From contig DBDG01000080.1 of NCBI GenBank assembly GCA_002293475.1, positions 1 through 33,449 on the forward strand: a stretch of DNA of 33,449 nt. The letters run 5' to 3'. Source of the DNA: Lachnospiraceae bacterium UBA938 (GTDB taxonomy: Bacteria > Bacillota > Clostridia > Lachnospirales > Lachnospiraceae). The notes below the pieces were generated by a model. That model ran no database searches, was not told the DNA's origin, and worked only from the letters and a program-made list of their open reading frames with translations. Shown in pieces: positions 1-6,997 of this stretch. How positions within the stretch are numbered: the stretch's first letter is position 1; each line of letters starts with the position of its first letter. Both the position numbers and the translations under genes were made by a program.

Positions 1-54
1 GAACCAGTCGGCCCAGTCGCGCCAGTGCTGCCTTGCGGACCGGTAGAGCCAATT
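1..54 (-). CDS. Collagen-like gene, third (partial) segment
   Basis: Read on the minus strand from position 54 to the left edge, this piece encodes Gly-X-Y collagen triplets (IGSTGPQGSTGATGPTG). It has no start of its own: upstream in frame come AYI, an atypical lead-in and then a stop. The frame is open to the window edge, so the gene continues outside. Its 5' edge coincides with the 12-base motif at 55-66. Joining it to the middle segment (2525-2138) through one AT dinucleotide gives an in-frame APLIIGSTGPQG. I read it as the downstream exon-like part of the gene that starts at 8017. It could instead be a remnant of a separate collagen-like gene. Confidence 0.6.
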
Positions 55-66
55 ATATATGCGCAA
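55..66 (+). other. Candidate recombination site S1 (right end of stretch B)
   Basis: The plus strand reads ATATATGCGCAA, differing by one base from the motif at 2526-2537 and on the minus strand at 7661-7672. It sits exactly where collagen triplets stop. In the proposed model AT at 55-56 is the crossover dinucleotide and ATATGCGCAA (57-66) is the end of stretch B. Calling it an attachment site is inference from position and repetition. Confidence 0.5.
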
Positions 67-117
67 CCAGACCGGCTTCTCGGCCACACTTAGCCCGTTA
101 GCATTTGCTGATATTTT

Positions 118-771
118 TCATAATATCTCAAATCCATTTTTGTGAAAATTAATGAGCCCCTCATCCCGCATTTTACCGAGTTCGCTTGACATGGCGCTGC
201 GGTCTACACAGAGGTAGCGCGCCAGTTCCTCCCGGTTATAAGGGATCGTAAACCTTGTCGCTGTACCGCGCTGCATGTCAAAGAAGCACTTAAGCTTTTC
301 CCTTGTCGTGCGTTTGGACAGAATCTCAAGCTTTTGATTCAGCATCAGGTTTTTGCGGGCGATGAGCTTCAGCATATTTTCAATAAGCCGGGCATGGAAA
401 GGACAAGCGGCGGTACAGGAAGTAATGATTTTTTTGTAGTCCATTAGCAGTACTTCCGTATCTTCTGTTGCCAGCACAGTGACGGGGCTTTGCGTTATTT
501 CAGCGCAGGCAAACACCTCGCCGAACAGTTCCGCCGTACCAAGCGCGGTCAAAATAGTAATGTGCCCGTCCATATCTTCACTTATAATCTGTACGCCGCC
601 ATATATAATCAATCCCACATAATCCACCGTATCGCCAGATAGCAGAATCACGTCATCTTTATTATAGGCAGCTGTTTTGGCAAAGAGGCAGTTAAGAACC
701 CGTTCAAAATCCTTGAAATCAATTCCTTGAAATAAAGGATTGCTCTTTACTGCTGCAAATATATTTCTCAA
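118..771 (-). CDS. Crp/Fnr-family transcriptional regulator
   Basis: A 217-residue protein with the Crp/Fnr layout: a cyclic-nucleotide-binding-type beta-roll in roughly residues 10-125 (YGGVQIISEDMDG, then GTAELFGEVFA) and a C-terminal winged helix-turn-helix (NREELARYLCVDRSAMSSEL, about residues 175-195). The start is a TTG at 771, chosen because GGGGG lies five bases upstream. It is divergently arranged with a ferredoxin gene 89 bases away. In Clostridia such Crp/Fnr genes often neighbour this ferredoxin type and hydroxylamine reductase (HcpR-like regulators of nitrosative stress). No hcp gene is in the window, so the HcpR role is inference. Cysteines are present, but no Fnr-type N-terminal cluster is evident. 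It lies inside stretch B. Confidence 0.85.
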   Translation of the reverse strand: MRNIFAAVKSNPLFQGIDFKDFERVLNCLFAKTAAYNKDDVILLSGDTVDYVGLIIYGGVQIISEDMDGHITILTALGTAELFGEVFACAEITQSPVTVLATEDTEVLLMDYKKIITSCTAACPFHARLIENMLKLIARKNLMLNQKLEILSKRTTREKLKCFFDMQRGTATRFTIPYNREELARYLCVDRSAMSSELGKMRDEGLINFHKNGFEIL

Positions 772-784
772 GAAAACCCCCTTT

Positions 785-798
785 GTTGTAAATGCAAC
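785..798. promoter_or_regulatory. Possible Crp/Fnr operator
   Basis: GTTG, six bases, then CAAC (GTTGTAAATGCAAC) forms a short interrupted palindrome between the divergent regulator and ferredoxin genes. The position suits autoregulation and control of the ferredoxin, but the half-sites are only four bases, so this is weak. Confidence 0.25.
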
Positions 799-860
799 GG
801 ACTTATCATTTTTATTTTAGTATGCTGTTATCAGTAAGTCAAGGCGAAAGGAGATATTGT

Positions 861-1559
861 ATGATTCGACAAATAATCAAGATTGATAAGGATAAGTGCA
901 ACGGATGCGGGCTGTGTGTTGCGGCCTGCCATGAGGGAGCCATCGGGATGGTAGACGGCAGGGCGCGGCTTTTGCGCGACGATTACTGCGACGGCCTTGG
1001 TAATTGCCTGCCGGTTTGCCCGACGGGGGCTATCACTTTTGAGGAACGGGAGGCGGCAGAGTACGACGAGTCCGCGGTGAAAGCCAATATGAAACAACCA
1101 GAGTCGCTGCCCTGCGGCTGCCCCGGCACAAACGCTAAAGAGATTCACCACAAGACAGCCGGTACAGAACAGACACCTTCGGCTAAGGCCGAGACACATC
1201 TAAACCAGTGGCCGGTACAGATACAGCTTGTGCCGGTGAATGCGCCATATTTTGAGAATGCCAATCTGCTTGTCGCTGCTGACTGTGCGGCATACGCCTA
1301 CGGCAATTTTCACTGCGATTACATGCAAAACCGGATAACTATTATCGGCTGTCCGAAGCTGGACGAGGTTGATTACAGCGAAAAACTTACCGCTATATTC
1401 AAGCAGAGCAACGTCAAATCGGTGACAATTGTACGGATGGAAGTACCGTGCTGCGGCGGTATAGAAAACGCGGCAAAAGCCGCGCTTCAAAACTGTGGCA
1501 AACTGATTCCGTGGCAAGTAGTCACTATTTCAACAGACGGAAGAATCATAGATATTTAA
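861..1559 (+). CDS. 4Fe-4S ferredoxin-domain protein (Crp/Fnr-associated type)
   Basis: A 232-residue protein. The start at 861 is preceded by AAAGGAG at good spacing; an upstream in-frame extension lacks one. The N-terminal ~65 residues form two cluster motifs, CNGCGLCVAAC and CDGLGNCLPVCP, the latter with five residues between its first cysteines. Then come PCGCPG, a variable linker, and a C-terminal domain containing LVAADCAAYAYGNFH, IIGCPKLD and VPCCGGI, which add possible metal ligands. This layout matches the soluble ferredoxin-like proteins usually found beside HcpR-type regulators in Clostridia, thought to serve redox or nitrosative-stress responses; the exact reaction is not known to me. 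It is probably controlled by the divergent regulator. An HPr-like fragment begins six bases after its stop. Confidence 0.85.
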   Translation: MIRQIIKIDKDKCNGCGLCVAACHEGAIGMVDGRARLLRDDYCDGLGNCLPVCPTGAITFEEREAAEYDESAVKANMKQPESLPCGCPGTNAKEIHHKTAGTEQTPSAKAETHLNQWPVQIQLVPVNAPYFENANLLVAADCAAYAYGNFHCDYMQNRITIIGCPKLDEVDYSEKLTAIFKQSNVKSVTIVRMEVPCCGGIENAAKAALQNCGKLIPWQVVTISTDGRIIDI

Positions 1560-1564
1560 ATTGA

Positions 1565-1681
1565 ATGGATGCACTGGGAATACATGCCCGCTTGGCCGGA
1601 CTGATCGTAAAAGCTGCCAAGAAAAAAAGAGTATTTCCTATTACAACATTATTTCATGCCGACGGCTGTACATCCACATAG
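1565..1681 (+). pseudogene. HPr-like phosphocarrier fragment
   Basis: A 38-codon frame reads MDALGIHARLAGLIVKAAKK. This closely resembles the active-site stretch of HPr proteins (GIHARPAG), including the histidine that is phosphorylated in the phosphotransferase system. The usual proline after HAR is leucine here, and the frame stops at less than half the usual ~88 residues. No good ribosome binding site is visible. I judge it a decayed or truncated HPr-family gene. The similarity is short, so chance resemblance is not excluded. Confidence 0.4.
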
Positions 1682-1753
1682 TGTACAAGTGGTAAAACAT
1701 ATAATTAAGCAGACGGGAGCAAGTGTGTAAAGAAATTTCTCACTGATTGTTTG

Positions 1754-1828
1754 TGCCGCGTAGCGGCATGTTTGGAAGGTTGAAAGAAATCTTTGCACCC
1801 CCCTGATTTATAGGCCCGCAGAGCGGGC
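1754..1828. promoter_or_regulatory. Two GC-rich mini-hairpins before DUF6870-like gene
   Basis: Two perfect 6-base stems with 3-base loops occur here: TGCCGC/GCGGCA (1754-1768) and GCCCGC/GCGGGC (1814-1828). The second ends just before the GGGAG of the gene starting at 1843. A related string, CAGACGGGAGCAAG, also occurs near 1710. They may shape translation or be remnants of element DNA. The rest of 1682-1842 shows no gene. Confidence 0.3.
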
Positions 1829-1842
1829 AGATGGGAGCAAGG

Positions 1843-2103
1843 ATGATTGACAGTAAAGAGTTGGATAAAATGAGCCAAATAGAAATAACGGAGATTGATC
1901 CAAGTACCTTGGTCGATATCAGTACGATTGAACTTGACATGACATTACCACAAGCAGAGCGGATGGAACAATATATAGAACAGGTTCATAATCCCTATTG
2001 CTTTCTCAGTGGCAGTACGCCGGTCAGAATTCGCTTTGCTGAGACAGAAAAAACCCTGTCTCACTCATTACAGGACTATTTCACCCGGCTGAAACAAAGA
2101 TAA
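1843..2103 (+). CDS. DUF6870-like small protein (copy in stretch B)
   Basis: An 86-residue protein clearly homologous to the 86-residue product at 4659-4399: both share EIDPS/NLV, ERxxxYIEQxHNPYCF, SG, PV and a C-terminal SLxDYFxRL. The start at 1843 is chosen because it aligns with the other copy's start and has GGGAG five bases upstream; an in-frame ATG at 1831 overlaps that site. From memory this resembles DUF6870, a family common in integrative elements of Clostridia, with no known function. It ends about 22 bases from the boundary motif at 2126-2137, so it is the last gene of stretch B. The two copies are on opposite strands. Confidence 0.75.
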   Translation: MIDSKELDKMSQIEITEIDPSTLVDISTIELDMTLPQAERMEQYIEQVHNPYCFLSGSTPVRIRFAETEKTLSHSLQDYFTRLKQR

Positions 2104-2125
2104 CAGATTCAGCATGGATATAAGT

Positions 2126-2137
2126 TTGTGCATAGAT
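2126..2137 (-). other. Candidate recombination site S2 (left end of stretch B)
   Basis: The minus strand reads ATCTATGCACAA, two changes from the motif at 2526-2537. It marks the 3' edge of the collagen segment read on the minus strand, where the ORF runs on into a non-collagen tail (IYAQTYIHAESVIFVSAG). In the model the crossover AT is 2136-2137 and CTATGCACAA (2126-2135) is the end of stretch B. Confidence 0.45.
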
Positions 2138-2525
2138 AAGCGGTGCAGTTGCCCCTGTCGGGCCAGGCGGTCCCGTTGTGCCGCTGCCGCCCGATCCGGC
2201 CGGTCCGGTAGGCCCCGTAGGCCCGATATTTCCTTGGGCTCCTTGTGGTCCGGTAGGGCCGATATTTCCCTGGGCTCCTGGCGGTCCGGTAGGCCCGGTA
2301 TTACCTTGGGCGCCGGTCGGGCCCGTAGGCCCAGGGGAACCGCTTACGGTGGTATAGTCGGGAGAGGTGCCAGGGGTACCGGACGGATTGTCCTTTGAAA
2401 CAATATAAAGAACCCCGTTATAGACAACTAACTGTCCTTGTAAATAGGTATCGGATATGCTGGGATCAAATACTGTAGCGGTTCCGGCCGCTCCGGTAGG
2501 TCCGGTATCGCCTCTGGAGCCGATC
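2138..2525 (-). CDS. Collagen-like gene, middle segment
   Basis: The minus-strand frame begins at IGSRGDTGPTGAAGTATVFD and continues with a non-collagen domain (LQGQLVVYNGVLYIVSKDN, then SGTPGTSPDYTTVSG). It then runs through about 20 Gly-X-Y triplets, mostly GPTGPTG, GPQGAQG and GNIGPTG, to GATAPL. As it stands the ORF spans 2527-2081, with an ATG made only by the boundary motif and a tail encoded by stretch B, and no ribosome binding site upstream. The interposed domain resembles the YNG-LYIV modules seen in clostridial collagen-like surface proteins. Joined to the N-terminal piece through one AT, it reads in frame (GSRATIMIGSRGDTG). I interpret it as an internal part of the gene starting at 8017. 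Confidence 0.6.
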
Positions 2526-2537
2526 ATATATGCTCAA
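2526..2537 (+). other. Candidate recombination site S3 (right end of stretch A)
   Basis: The plus strand reads ATATATGCTCAA, an exact inverted copy of 7661-7672. It lies 13 bases beyond the recombinase stop codon and directly at the start of collagen coding. In the model AT at 2526-2527 is the crossover dinucleotide and ATATGCTCAA (2528-2537) is the element terminus. Confidence 0.6.
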
Positions 2538-2550
2538 ATTTGCTGATAAA

Positions 2551-4290
2551 TTAAGAAACGGATTCTTTTTCTATAACAGTAAGCTCCAAACAGTTATTTT
2601 CTATAAAGTCAGCTACTCGTTTCAGTTCATCAGCAAAGGAAAATTTTATAGTTATTTGTCCACCTTCATGAACATAAATGGTATCGATCAATTCAACAAT
2701 GATTCCTCGCTCAAGAGTTTTGATGTTTTTGTGCTTCATGAACGTGGTCAGGTATGCGTCATCAGAGTTCACACCTTTTGCCATAGTATTGATCTCATCT
2801 TTTACTGCTTCTATCGTTTCTTTCAGTCTGTCAACGTTTACGTCAAAATTAGCTTTCATTCTTAGGTAATCATCTTTCGTGATATAGCCGTTTTTCCAAT
2901 CCAGATATAGGCTGTCAGCTGCGGTAAGGATTTTTTGCAGTTCTTCCTCACGGATTTTTAAGATACCGTTTAAGCGGATTGATTGCTTTTTGACGGCAGG
3001 ATTCTGATTAATAATATTTAATGTATCCACCAGCGACTCTACTAAATTAATCTGTATTTGTATCGCTTCTAATACGGCTTGTATCAGTTTATCTTCACGT
3101 AAGGTATGTTTGCTACAAAAGCCTTTGTCAATTTTAGTACGGCAGTAATAGTAAACGTAATTTTTAAATGCTTTTCGCCGCATTGACTTATGACAATCTG
3201 CGCAGCGTAGAAATCCTGAAAATAGATAGACATGTGTTTTATTCGGAGCGGTACGGGTATCACGGGAATGGAGCAGCTGTGCCTTTGAAAAGGTTTCCTT
3301 GTCGATGATTGCTTCGTGGGTGTCTGGAACAATAAACCATTCCTCTTTCGGTACTTTTACCGAGTTATGTACCTTATAACTGATAACACGGCTTCGGCCC
3401 TGTACCATATTCCCTATGTAGACCTCATTTGTCAACATCTGTAAGATTAAATTACCGCCCCATAATCCGTCATTTACTTGATTCTTACCATTATGAAATT
3501 TCAGATTTTGTACTTTGCATTTGTAAACGGTGGGATTAGGTATACCTAATTCATTTAATTTTTTAGCGATAGCTATTTTACTCATACCATCGTTAACAAA
3601 CCACGAAAAGATATTTCTGACAACCTGTGCAGCATCTTCGTCAATCAGGAGACGGTTTTTATCGTCACGGTTCTTGATATATCCGTAGGGTGCAAAAGCT
3701 CCGATAAATTCCCCGCGCCGGCGTTTGGCGTCAAAGGTCCGTCTGACATCCATGGAAGTCTTGGCTGCATAGCGGTCGTTCATCAGCCCGTTAATGGGTA
3801 TTTCCATGCCGCTCTGGATGGCATCAGGGTCTTTGAAACTGTCAACGAAGGGATTGCCGATTGCGATAAAACGGACACCTTTACGGGGAAATATCTGTTC
3901 AAGATACCGTCCTTGATCGGCATAGTTACGGAATGCCCGGGAGAGTGTTTTTACGATGATACAGTTCACTTTTCCGGCTTCCACATCTTCCATCATGCGC
4001 TGAAAATTGTCACGGGAATCATCGGTACCTGTCAGCCCGTCATCCATGTAAACATCAACAACAGTATATTCTTCCTGAAAATGTGTTTCAATGTATTCCT
4101 CTAGCATTTTCTGTTGTTCTACAATACTTTTGCTGATATCACGGATATTCCCCTCCGATGCATTTTTTGTTCCTTTTCTGCCGTCAGACTTATCCTCTTC
4201 CTTCCAGTCCTCACGTGATAAGCGGATATAAAGCGCGATCTTCCATACAACGGAAAGAGCTGATGTTGACTCCTTGCGTATTCGTGGCAT
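2551..4290 (-). CDS. Large serine site-specific recombinase (TndX/TnpX type)
   Basis: A 579-residue protein. The start at 4290 is preceded by GGAAGGAGG at ideal spacing. The N-terminal resolvase domain carries YIRLSRED with the presumptive nucleophile Ser25, DDGLTGTDDSRDNFQRMM and VKTLSRAFRNY. A recombinase domain (about 185-330) holds RRRGEFIGAFAPYGY. A zinc ribbon follows (LRCADCHKSM, then YYYCRTKIDKGFCS), then a coiled-coil region rich in Leu, Glu and Lys to the C-terminus. All catalytic and zinc-ligand positions appear intact, so it is probably active. Such enzymes cut both DNA partners at a 2-base core and integrate, excise or invert DNA. It has a strong vegetative-type promoter (4321-4349), which argues against purely sporulation-specific expression. 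Its natural sites are probably the motifs at the element ends. Confidence 0.93.
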   Translation of the reverse strand: MPRIRKESTSALSVVWKIALYIRLSREDWKEEDKSDGRKGTKNASEGNIRDISKSIVEQQKMLEEYIETHFQEEYTVVDVYMDDGLTGTDDSRDNFQRMMEDVEAGKVNCIIVKTLSRAFRNYADQGRYLEQIFPRKGVRFIAIGNPFVDSFKDPDAIQSGMEIPINGLMNDRYAAKTSMDVRRTFDAKRRRGEFIGAFAPYGYIKNRDDKNRLLIDEDAAQVVRNIFSWFVNDGMSKIAIAKKLNELGIPNPTVYKCKVQNLKFHNGKNQVNDGLWGGNLILQMLTNEVYIGNMVQGRSRVISYKVHNSVKVPKEEWFIVPDTHEAIIDKETFSKAQLLHSRDTRTAPNKTHVYLFSGFLRCADCHKSMRRKAFKNYVYYYCRTKIDKGFCSKHTLREDKLIQAVLEAIQIQINLVESLVDTLNIINQNPAVKKQSIRLNGILKIREEELQKILTAADSLYLDWKNGYITKDDYLRMKANFDVNVDRLKETIEAVKDEINTMAKGVNSDDAYLTTFMKHKNIKTLERGIIVELIDTIYVHEGGQITIKFSFADELKRVADFIENNCLELTVIEKESVS

Positions 4291-4320
4291 AATCCTCCTT
4301 CCCTCAATAATCACAGCAAC

Positions 4321-4349
4321 AGTATATCAGTTTTGGGATACCGCGTCAA
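4321..4349 (-). promoter_or_regulatory. Sigma-A type promoter of the recombinase gene
   Basis: On the minus strand TTGACG (4349-4344), a 17-base spacer and TATACT (4326-4321) lie about 30 bases upstream of the recombinase start. Both boxes and the spacing fit the housekeeping consensus closely. Confidence 0.75.
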
Positions 4350-4398
4350 ATGTAGACACCCTTCAAACGGCCATTTTACGCGGTTTTGGCATGATATA

Positions 4399-4659
4399 CT
4401 ACTTTTGTCTCAGGCGTAAGAAGTAGTCAGATAACGATTGCGATAAGGTTTTATCAGTATCAGAAAAACAAATTTTTACCGGTATGTCGCCGCTTATGAA
4501 ACAGTAAGGATTATGGATCTGTTCTATATATCGCTCAAGCCTTTCTGTTTGCGGCAATGCAGTATCAATACTTACCGCACTGACATTAACTAAAGAATTC
4601 GGGTCAATCTCACATATATCAACCTGATTCAGTTTAGTTAGCTCCATACTATTTAACAT
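4399..4659 (-). CDS. DUF6870-like small protein (copy in stretch A)
   Basis: An 86-residue protein, the same length as its homologue at 1843-2103 and alike along its whole length (ICEIDPNSLVNVS, RLERYIEQIHNPYCFISGD, TLSQSLSDYFLRLRQK). GGGAG lies eight bases before the start. It has no signal peptide or membrane segment and one conserved cysteine in the NPYCF motif. The function is unknown to me. It lies upstream of the recombinase on the same strand, with the recombinase promoter between them, so the genes need not be co-transcribed. Two diverged copies in adjacent stretches suggest the stretches share an origin. Confidence 0.75.
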   Translation of the reverse strand: MLNSMELTKLNQVDICEIDPNSLVNVSAVSIDTALPQTERLERYIEQIHNPYCFISGDIPVKICFSDTDKTLSQSLSDYFLRLRQK

Positions 4660-5037
4660 GTCTGCGTCTCCCTGCTACAGTGTATGTTTTGGGGCTGTAC
4701 AATATGAAGATAATAAAAGGCAATCCGGACGGTTATGAGCCCTATTCGTGATATGTTTAATTTCCCGTACTGTCAACCTGACCGGCTCATTTACTGCCCG
4801 GTGTTATCTTCCGCGCTTTCTTTTTCAATGTACAGAACATGAGTCTATGAATGCCCGTGCCAAAATATTCGGAAGCTGATTCCTGGCACAGGCCGTTATT
4901 ATGCCAACCTAAAAGTAGTGTTTCACAATGATGTCAACGGCATTGAGATCACCGTTTACCGCTGCTGATATTACCTGATATGAAACTAAAGAACATCCGT
5001 AATTCATGCTACCCCTTTTAACTCTGCCTACCATTAT
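4660..5037. other. Gene-poor gap with a decayed ORF
   Basis: No intact gene is visible. On the plus strand at 4870-4968 an open stretch without a start reads RKLIPGTGRYYANLKVVFH, followed by NDVNGIEITVYRC and a stop. It looks protein-like, but I do not recognise it. A short ATG frame (MKIIKGNPDGYEPYS) lies near 4704. I read the gap as remnants of element genes. Confidence 0.35.
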
Positions 5038-5445
5038 TTAACAGCCCTCCATCATTTGTCTTAACGCTTTCAAGGTACTTGTCCGGCGGTAAGATACCGT
5101 CCGGCGGATTAAATTCAAGTGTCTGGCGATTTCCTTGTCCGTCATGCTTAAAAAGTATGATAGCAGGATGATGTTCCGTTTATCTTCTGACAATGTTCTT
5201 AAGGCTTCTGATAATGTATCGCTCTCTATCATAACCTTAAAACCAATCACGTCAAAAAACTGCCCATCTTCAAAATATTTGTTCCATACAGCAAGTTTAC
5301 TTAGGGTTTCTTCGGGAAGTTCGCTGAAAGGGATTTCGTGTTCCCGGCGATAGTTTGCCTGTCTGTAAAAATCGCGGGTCTCATTCTTAATGATCTGTCT
5401 GCAAAAGCTGTCAAAGCTACGTTCTTTATCCTCATGTGGTTTCAC
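5038..5445 (-). CDS. Sigma-70-like regulator of integrative elements
   Basis: A 135-residue protein with a GTG start at 5445 preceded by GGGAGGT. The C-terminal ~55 residues form a sigma region 4 helix-turn-helix (LSEDKRNIILLSYFLSMTDK, then EIARHLNLIRRTVSYRR and a terminal LKALRQMM). The N-terminal half (FDSFCRQIIKNETRDFYRQ, then NYRREHEIPFSEL) matches the small sigma-like proteins of Tn916-type and other clostridial integrative elements, where they are thought to activate element genes. No full sigma region 2 is evident. It is one of the few intact regulators in stretch A and could control the secreted operon or lost transfer genes. Confidence 0.8.
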   Translation of the reverse strand: MKPHEDKERSFDSFCRQIIKNETRDFYRQANYRREHEIPFSELPEETLSKLAVWNKYFEDGQFFDVIGFKVMIESDTLSEALRTLSEDKRNIILLSYFLSMTDKEIARHLNLIRRTVSYRRTSTLKALRQMMEGC

Positions 5446-5573
5446 AATTTCACCTCCCTTCGTATCAATTTGCAGAGGATTTCCCTATCTCATATACGAT
5501 AAAAAAAATAAAAATGGCAAATTTCTGAAAAAATATTTAAATTAATAAAAAGCCGAGAAAAGAAGGTTAGACA

Positions 5574-5711
5574 ATGTTTGTATTTCTAGTAGATTTGAGT
5601 TTTGAGCCGGGAGAATATATGCCGGAACAGGCGCACGAGATCGGCAGGCTTCTTGCCGACAAGATAACCATCAAGTTAAAATATATGGCATGTAAAAAAG
5701 AACGTAGATAG
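5574..5711 (+). pseudogene. Relaxase (mobilisation nuclease) fragment
   Basis: A 45-codon frame contains SFEPGEYMPEQAHEIGRLLA, then DKITIKLKYMACKK. This resembles the N-terminal part of VirD2/MobP-type relaxases (SFxPGExTPEQAHxIGxxLA), which normally continues to a histidine triad. Here it ends about where that triad should begin. AGAAGG precedes the ATG, but the protein cannot be catalytic. It shows that stretch A descends from a mobilisable or conjugative element. Confidence 0.6.
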
Positions 5712-5816
5712 TATACTTATACCCGTTAAAACGCGAACTAATCACACCTTTCTAGACAATAAAAACCTGTAAAACAAGACTATTTCAGGAAATTTTTCTG
5801 CATTGGCAAAATCTCA

Positions 5817-5855
5817 AAAGACATTACGGCCCTTAATAAGGGCGGCAATGTCTTT
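5817..5855. terminator. Strong hairpin, probable terminator
   Basis: AAAGACATT (5817-5825) pairs with AATGTCTTT (5847-5855), with an inner CCCTT/AAGGG pair around AATA. It lies between the relaxase fragment (plus) and the 3' end of the secreted operon (minus), so it could end transcription from both sides. T-tracts are short. Confidence 0.6.
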
Positions 5856-5901
5856 ATTAATATAACTATCACTCTTATTTAATTAGCAACCGGTAGAATT
5901 C

Positions 5902-6051
5902 CTAGTTGGGAATAAATTCATGATCTTCTTCAGAGTTTATGTCAGATATAGGAACGTCTTCTCCAAAAGCATAGTTTCCTAACATTCCTAGTCCTAATAT
6001 TGTCAATAATACTGATAAAAGCACTGTCGCAATTATGATTTTTCTTTTCAT
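5902..6051 (-). CDS. Small single-pass membrane or exported peptide
   Basis: A 49-residue frame. It starts with MKRKIIIATVLLSVLLTILG, a positively charged start and a hydrophobic stretch, and continues to an acidic C-terminus (EDVPISDINSEEDHEFIPN). It begins 12 bases after the stop of the secreted protein upstream, on the same strand, and both are AT-rich, so the two probably form an operon ending at the 5817-5855 hairpin. A GAGGTAATTGC precedes the ATG. I do not recognise the family; it may partner the 165-residue protein. Confidence 0.6.
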   Translation of the reverse strand: MKRKIIIATVLLSVLLTILGLGMLGNYAFGEDVPISDINSEEDHEFIPN

Positions 6052-6063
6052 GCAATTACCTCG

Positions 6064-6561
6064 TTATACTGTAATTGTACCTGAATAATTTGCCGTTTGA
6101 GAAGAATTATTTCTTATTGCAATGGAAAATGTACCACTATAAGAAGGCTTTAAAACACCATTCCATCCAGAAGAAGACAGACCTCCGGCTGGAAATCCAT
6201 ATTTTCCTGTGCTTACATCATAAAGCCCAATATTGCTGGATACCTGTGGATTAATTACAATATTTAAACTTATCTCTGAAGAAGTAGTCAGATAAAAATT
6301 TGTTGCCCCTGTCGCAATTCCGTAAGCAGTTATATCTTTGTTGATGTTATAAATTACTCTTCTCATACTGATTGGCGGGGGGTTATTAACTGAATATGGA
6401 ATAAATACCGCCATTACTTCACCGTTTTCATCAATAAACTCAATCGGTTTTTGTATGTAATCCAAATCTTGAGCTATAACTGATTGTCCGGAACATAATA
6501 AAACAAAAAACACTGATAAAATACAAGATATTAATTTGCTGAGTTGGTGGTTCTTCTTCAT
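6064..6561 (-). CDS. Secreted protein of unknown function
   Basis: A 165-residue protein with a clear Sec signal peptide: KKNHQLSK, a hydrophobic core (LISCILSVFFVLLCSGQS) and a likely cleavage after VIA. The mature part is short and beta-rich. It has a PPISMRRVIYNINKDI segment and ends in SGTFSIAIRNNSSQTANYSG, which resembles a small beta-sandwich. AAAGGAG precedes the start, and a promoter lies at 6627-6655. The gene is much more AT-rich than the chromosomal genes to the right, consistent with transfer. It is followed by a 49-residue membrane peptide. It may be element cargo such as an adhesin or a secreted effector; nothing in the sequence settles this. Confidence 0.75.
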   Translation of the reverse strand: MKKNHQLSKLISCILSVFFVLLCSGQSVIAQDLDYIQKPIEFIDENGEVMAVFIPYSVNNPPPISMRRVIYNINKDITAYGIATGATNFYLTTSSEISLNIVINPQVSSNIGLYDVSTGKYGFPAGGLSSSGWNGVLKPSYSGTFSIAIRNNSSQTANYSGTITV

Positions 6562-6626
6562 ATCATTCTCCTTTAAAAATAAATTATTTAGTTGTTTAAT
6601 ATTTTTTAAGCACTTAAATTAATATT

Positions 6627-6655
6627 ATATTAACACAATACAATATAATGTTCAA
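6627..6655 (-). promoter_or_regulatory. Promoter of the secreted-protein operon
   Basis: On the minus strand TTGAAC (6655-6650), a 17-base spacer and TAATAT (6632-6627) lie about 65 bases before the start at 6561. The DNA is very AT-rich, so chance matches are likelier than usual. Confidence 0.5.
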
Positions 6656-6829
6656 TTATTTTTTTAACGAACAAGGAAAAACTCTGTATAACTCACGTTA
6701 TATAAGATGTTTTGTATTATTATTACAATAATTACTTGAACGCAAATTTTAATAGCAAAATATTTTATTAAAAAAGAACTTTTATTACAATCAAATAGCG
6801 ATCAACCGCCAAAAGACAGTTGCCCATCA

Positions 6830-6997
6830 TTAATTATAGCTTTGCAGTGGCAGTGCCACCAGTGGCGAAATATCATCACCGGATTGATTGAAAAATATGC
6901 TTCGTTCGATTTTCAGTGTTTCGGCAGGTTCCAGCCGGTCATGTTCATATGCTGAATAGTGCATGTTTTCTGTTACTACCTTTCTTGTTCCGGTCAT
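6830..6997 (-). pseudogene. Unrecognised element ORF remnant
   Basis: A 55-codon frame contains MHYSAYEHDRLEPAETLKIE and RSIFFNQSGDDISPLVALPL. The composition looks like real protein, but there is no ribosome binding site and I do not recognise it. It lies in the decayed part of stretch A. Around it, 6660-6830 is AT-rich with nothing recognisable. The stretch 7028-7090 holds two short hairpins built on GGGATTCTTCCC and a GCCAGC/GCTGGC stem. Confidence 0.3.

Larger units (their letters stand above)
57..2135. mobile_element. Stretch B: recombinase-less insert in the collagen-like gene
   Basis: About 2.1 kb lies between two collagen-coding pieces and is bounded by inverted copies of a 12-base motif (55-66 and 2126-2137, three mismatches between them). 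It contains a Crp/Fnr regulator, a ferredoxin, an HPr-like fragment and a DUF6870-like gene, but no recombinase or transposase. Its DUF6870-like gene is a homologue of the one in stretch A and lies close to one end, on the opposite strand to the copy in A. That suggests B is a relative of A that lost its recombinase and inserted in the other orientation, possibly mobilised in trans. It could instead be chromosomal DNA rearranged next to collagen gene fragments. Confidence 0.45.

Noticed and set aside
67..117. Shared TATCAGCAAAT near the ends of stretches A and B as a second binding arm
   Set aside because: The 11-base match lies next to the motif in A but about 40 bases away in B, so it does not behave like a fixed arm of the site; it may be chance or old homology.
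2114..2398. Plus-strand ORF rich in Arg-Ser-Gly repeats
   Set aside because: It is the antisense of collagen triplets; the Gly-X-Y sense frame on the minus strand is the coding one. The same holds at 7649-7855.
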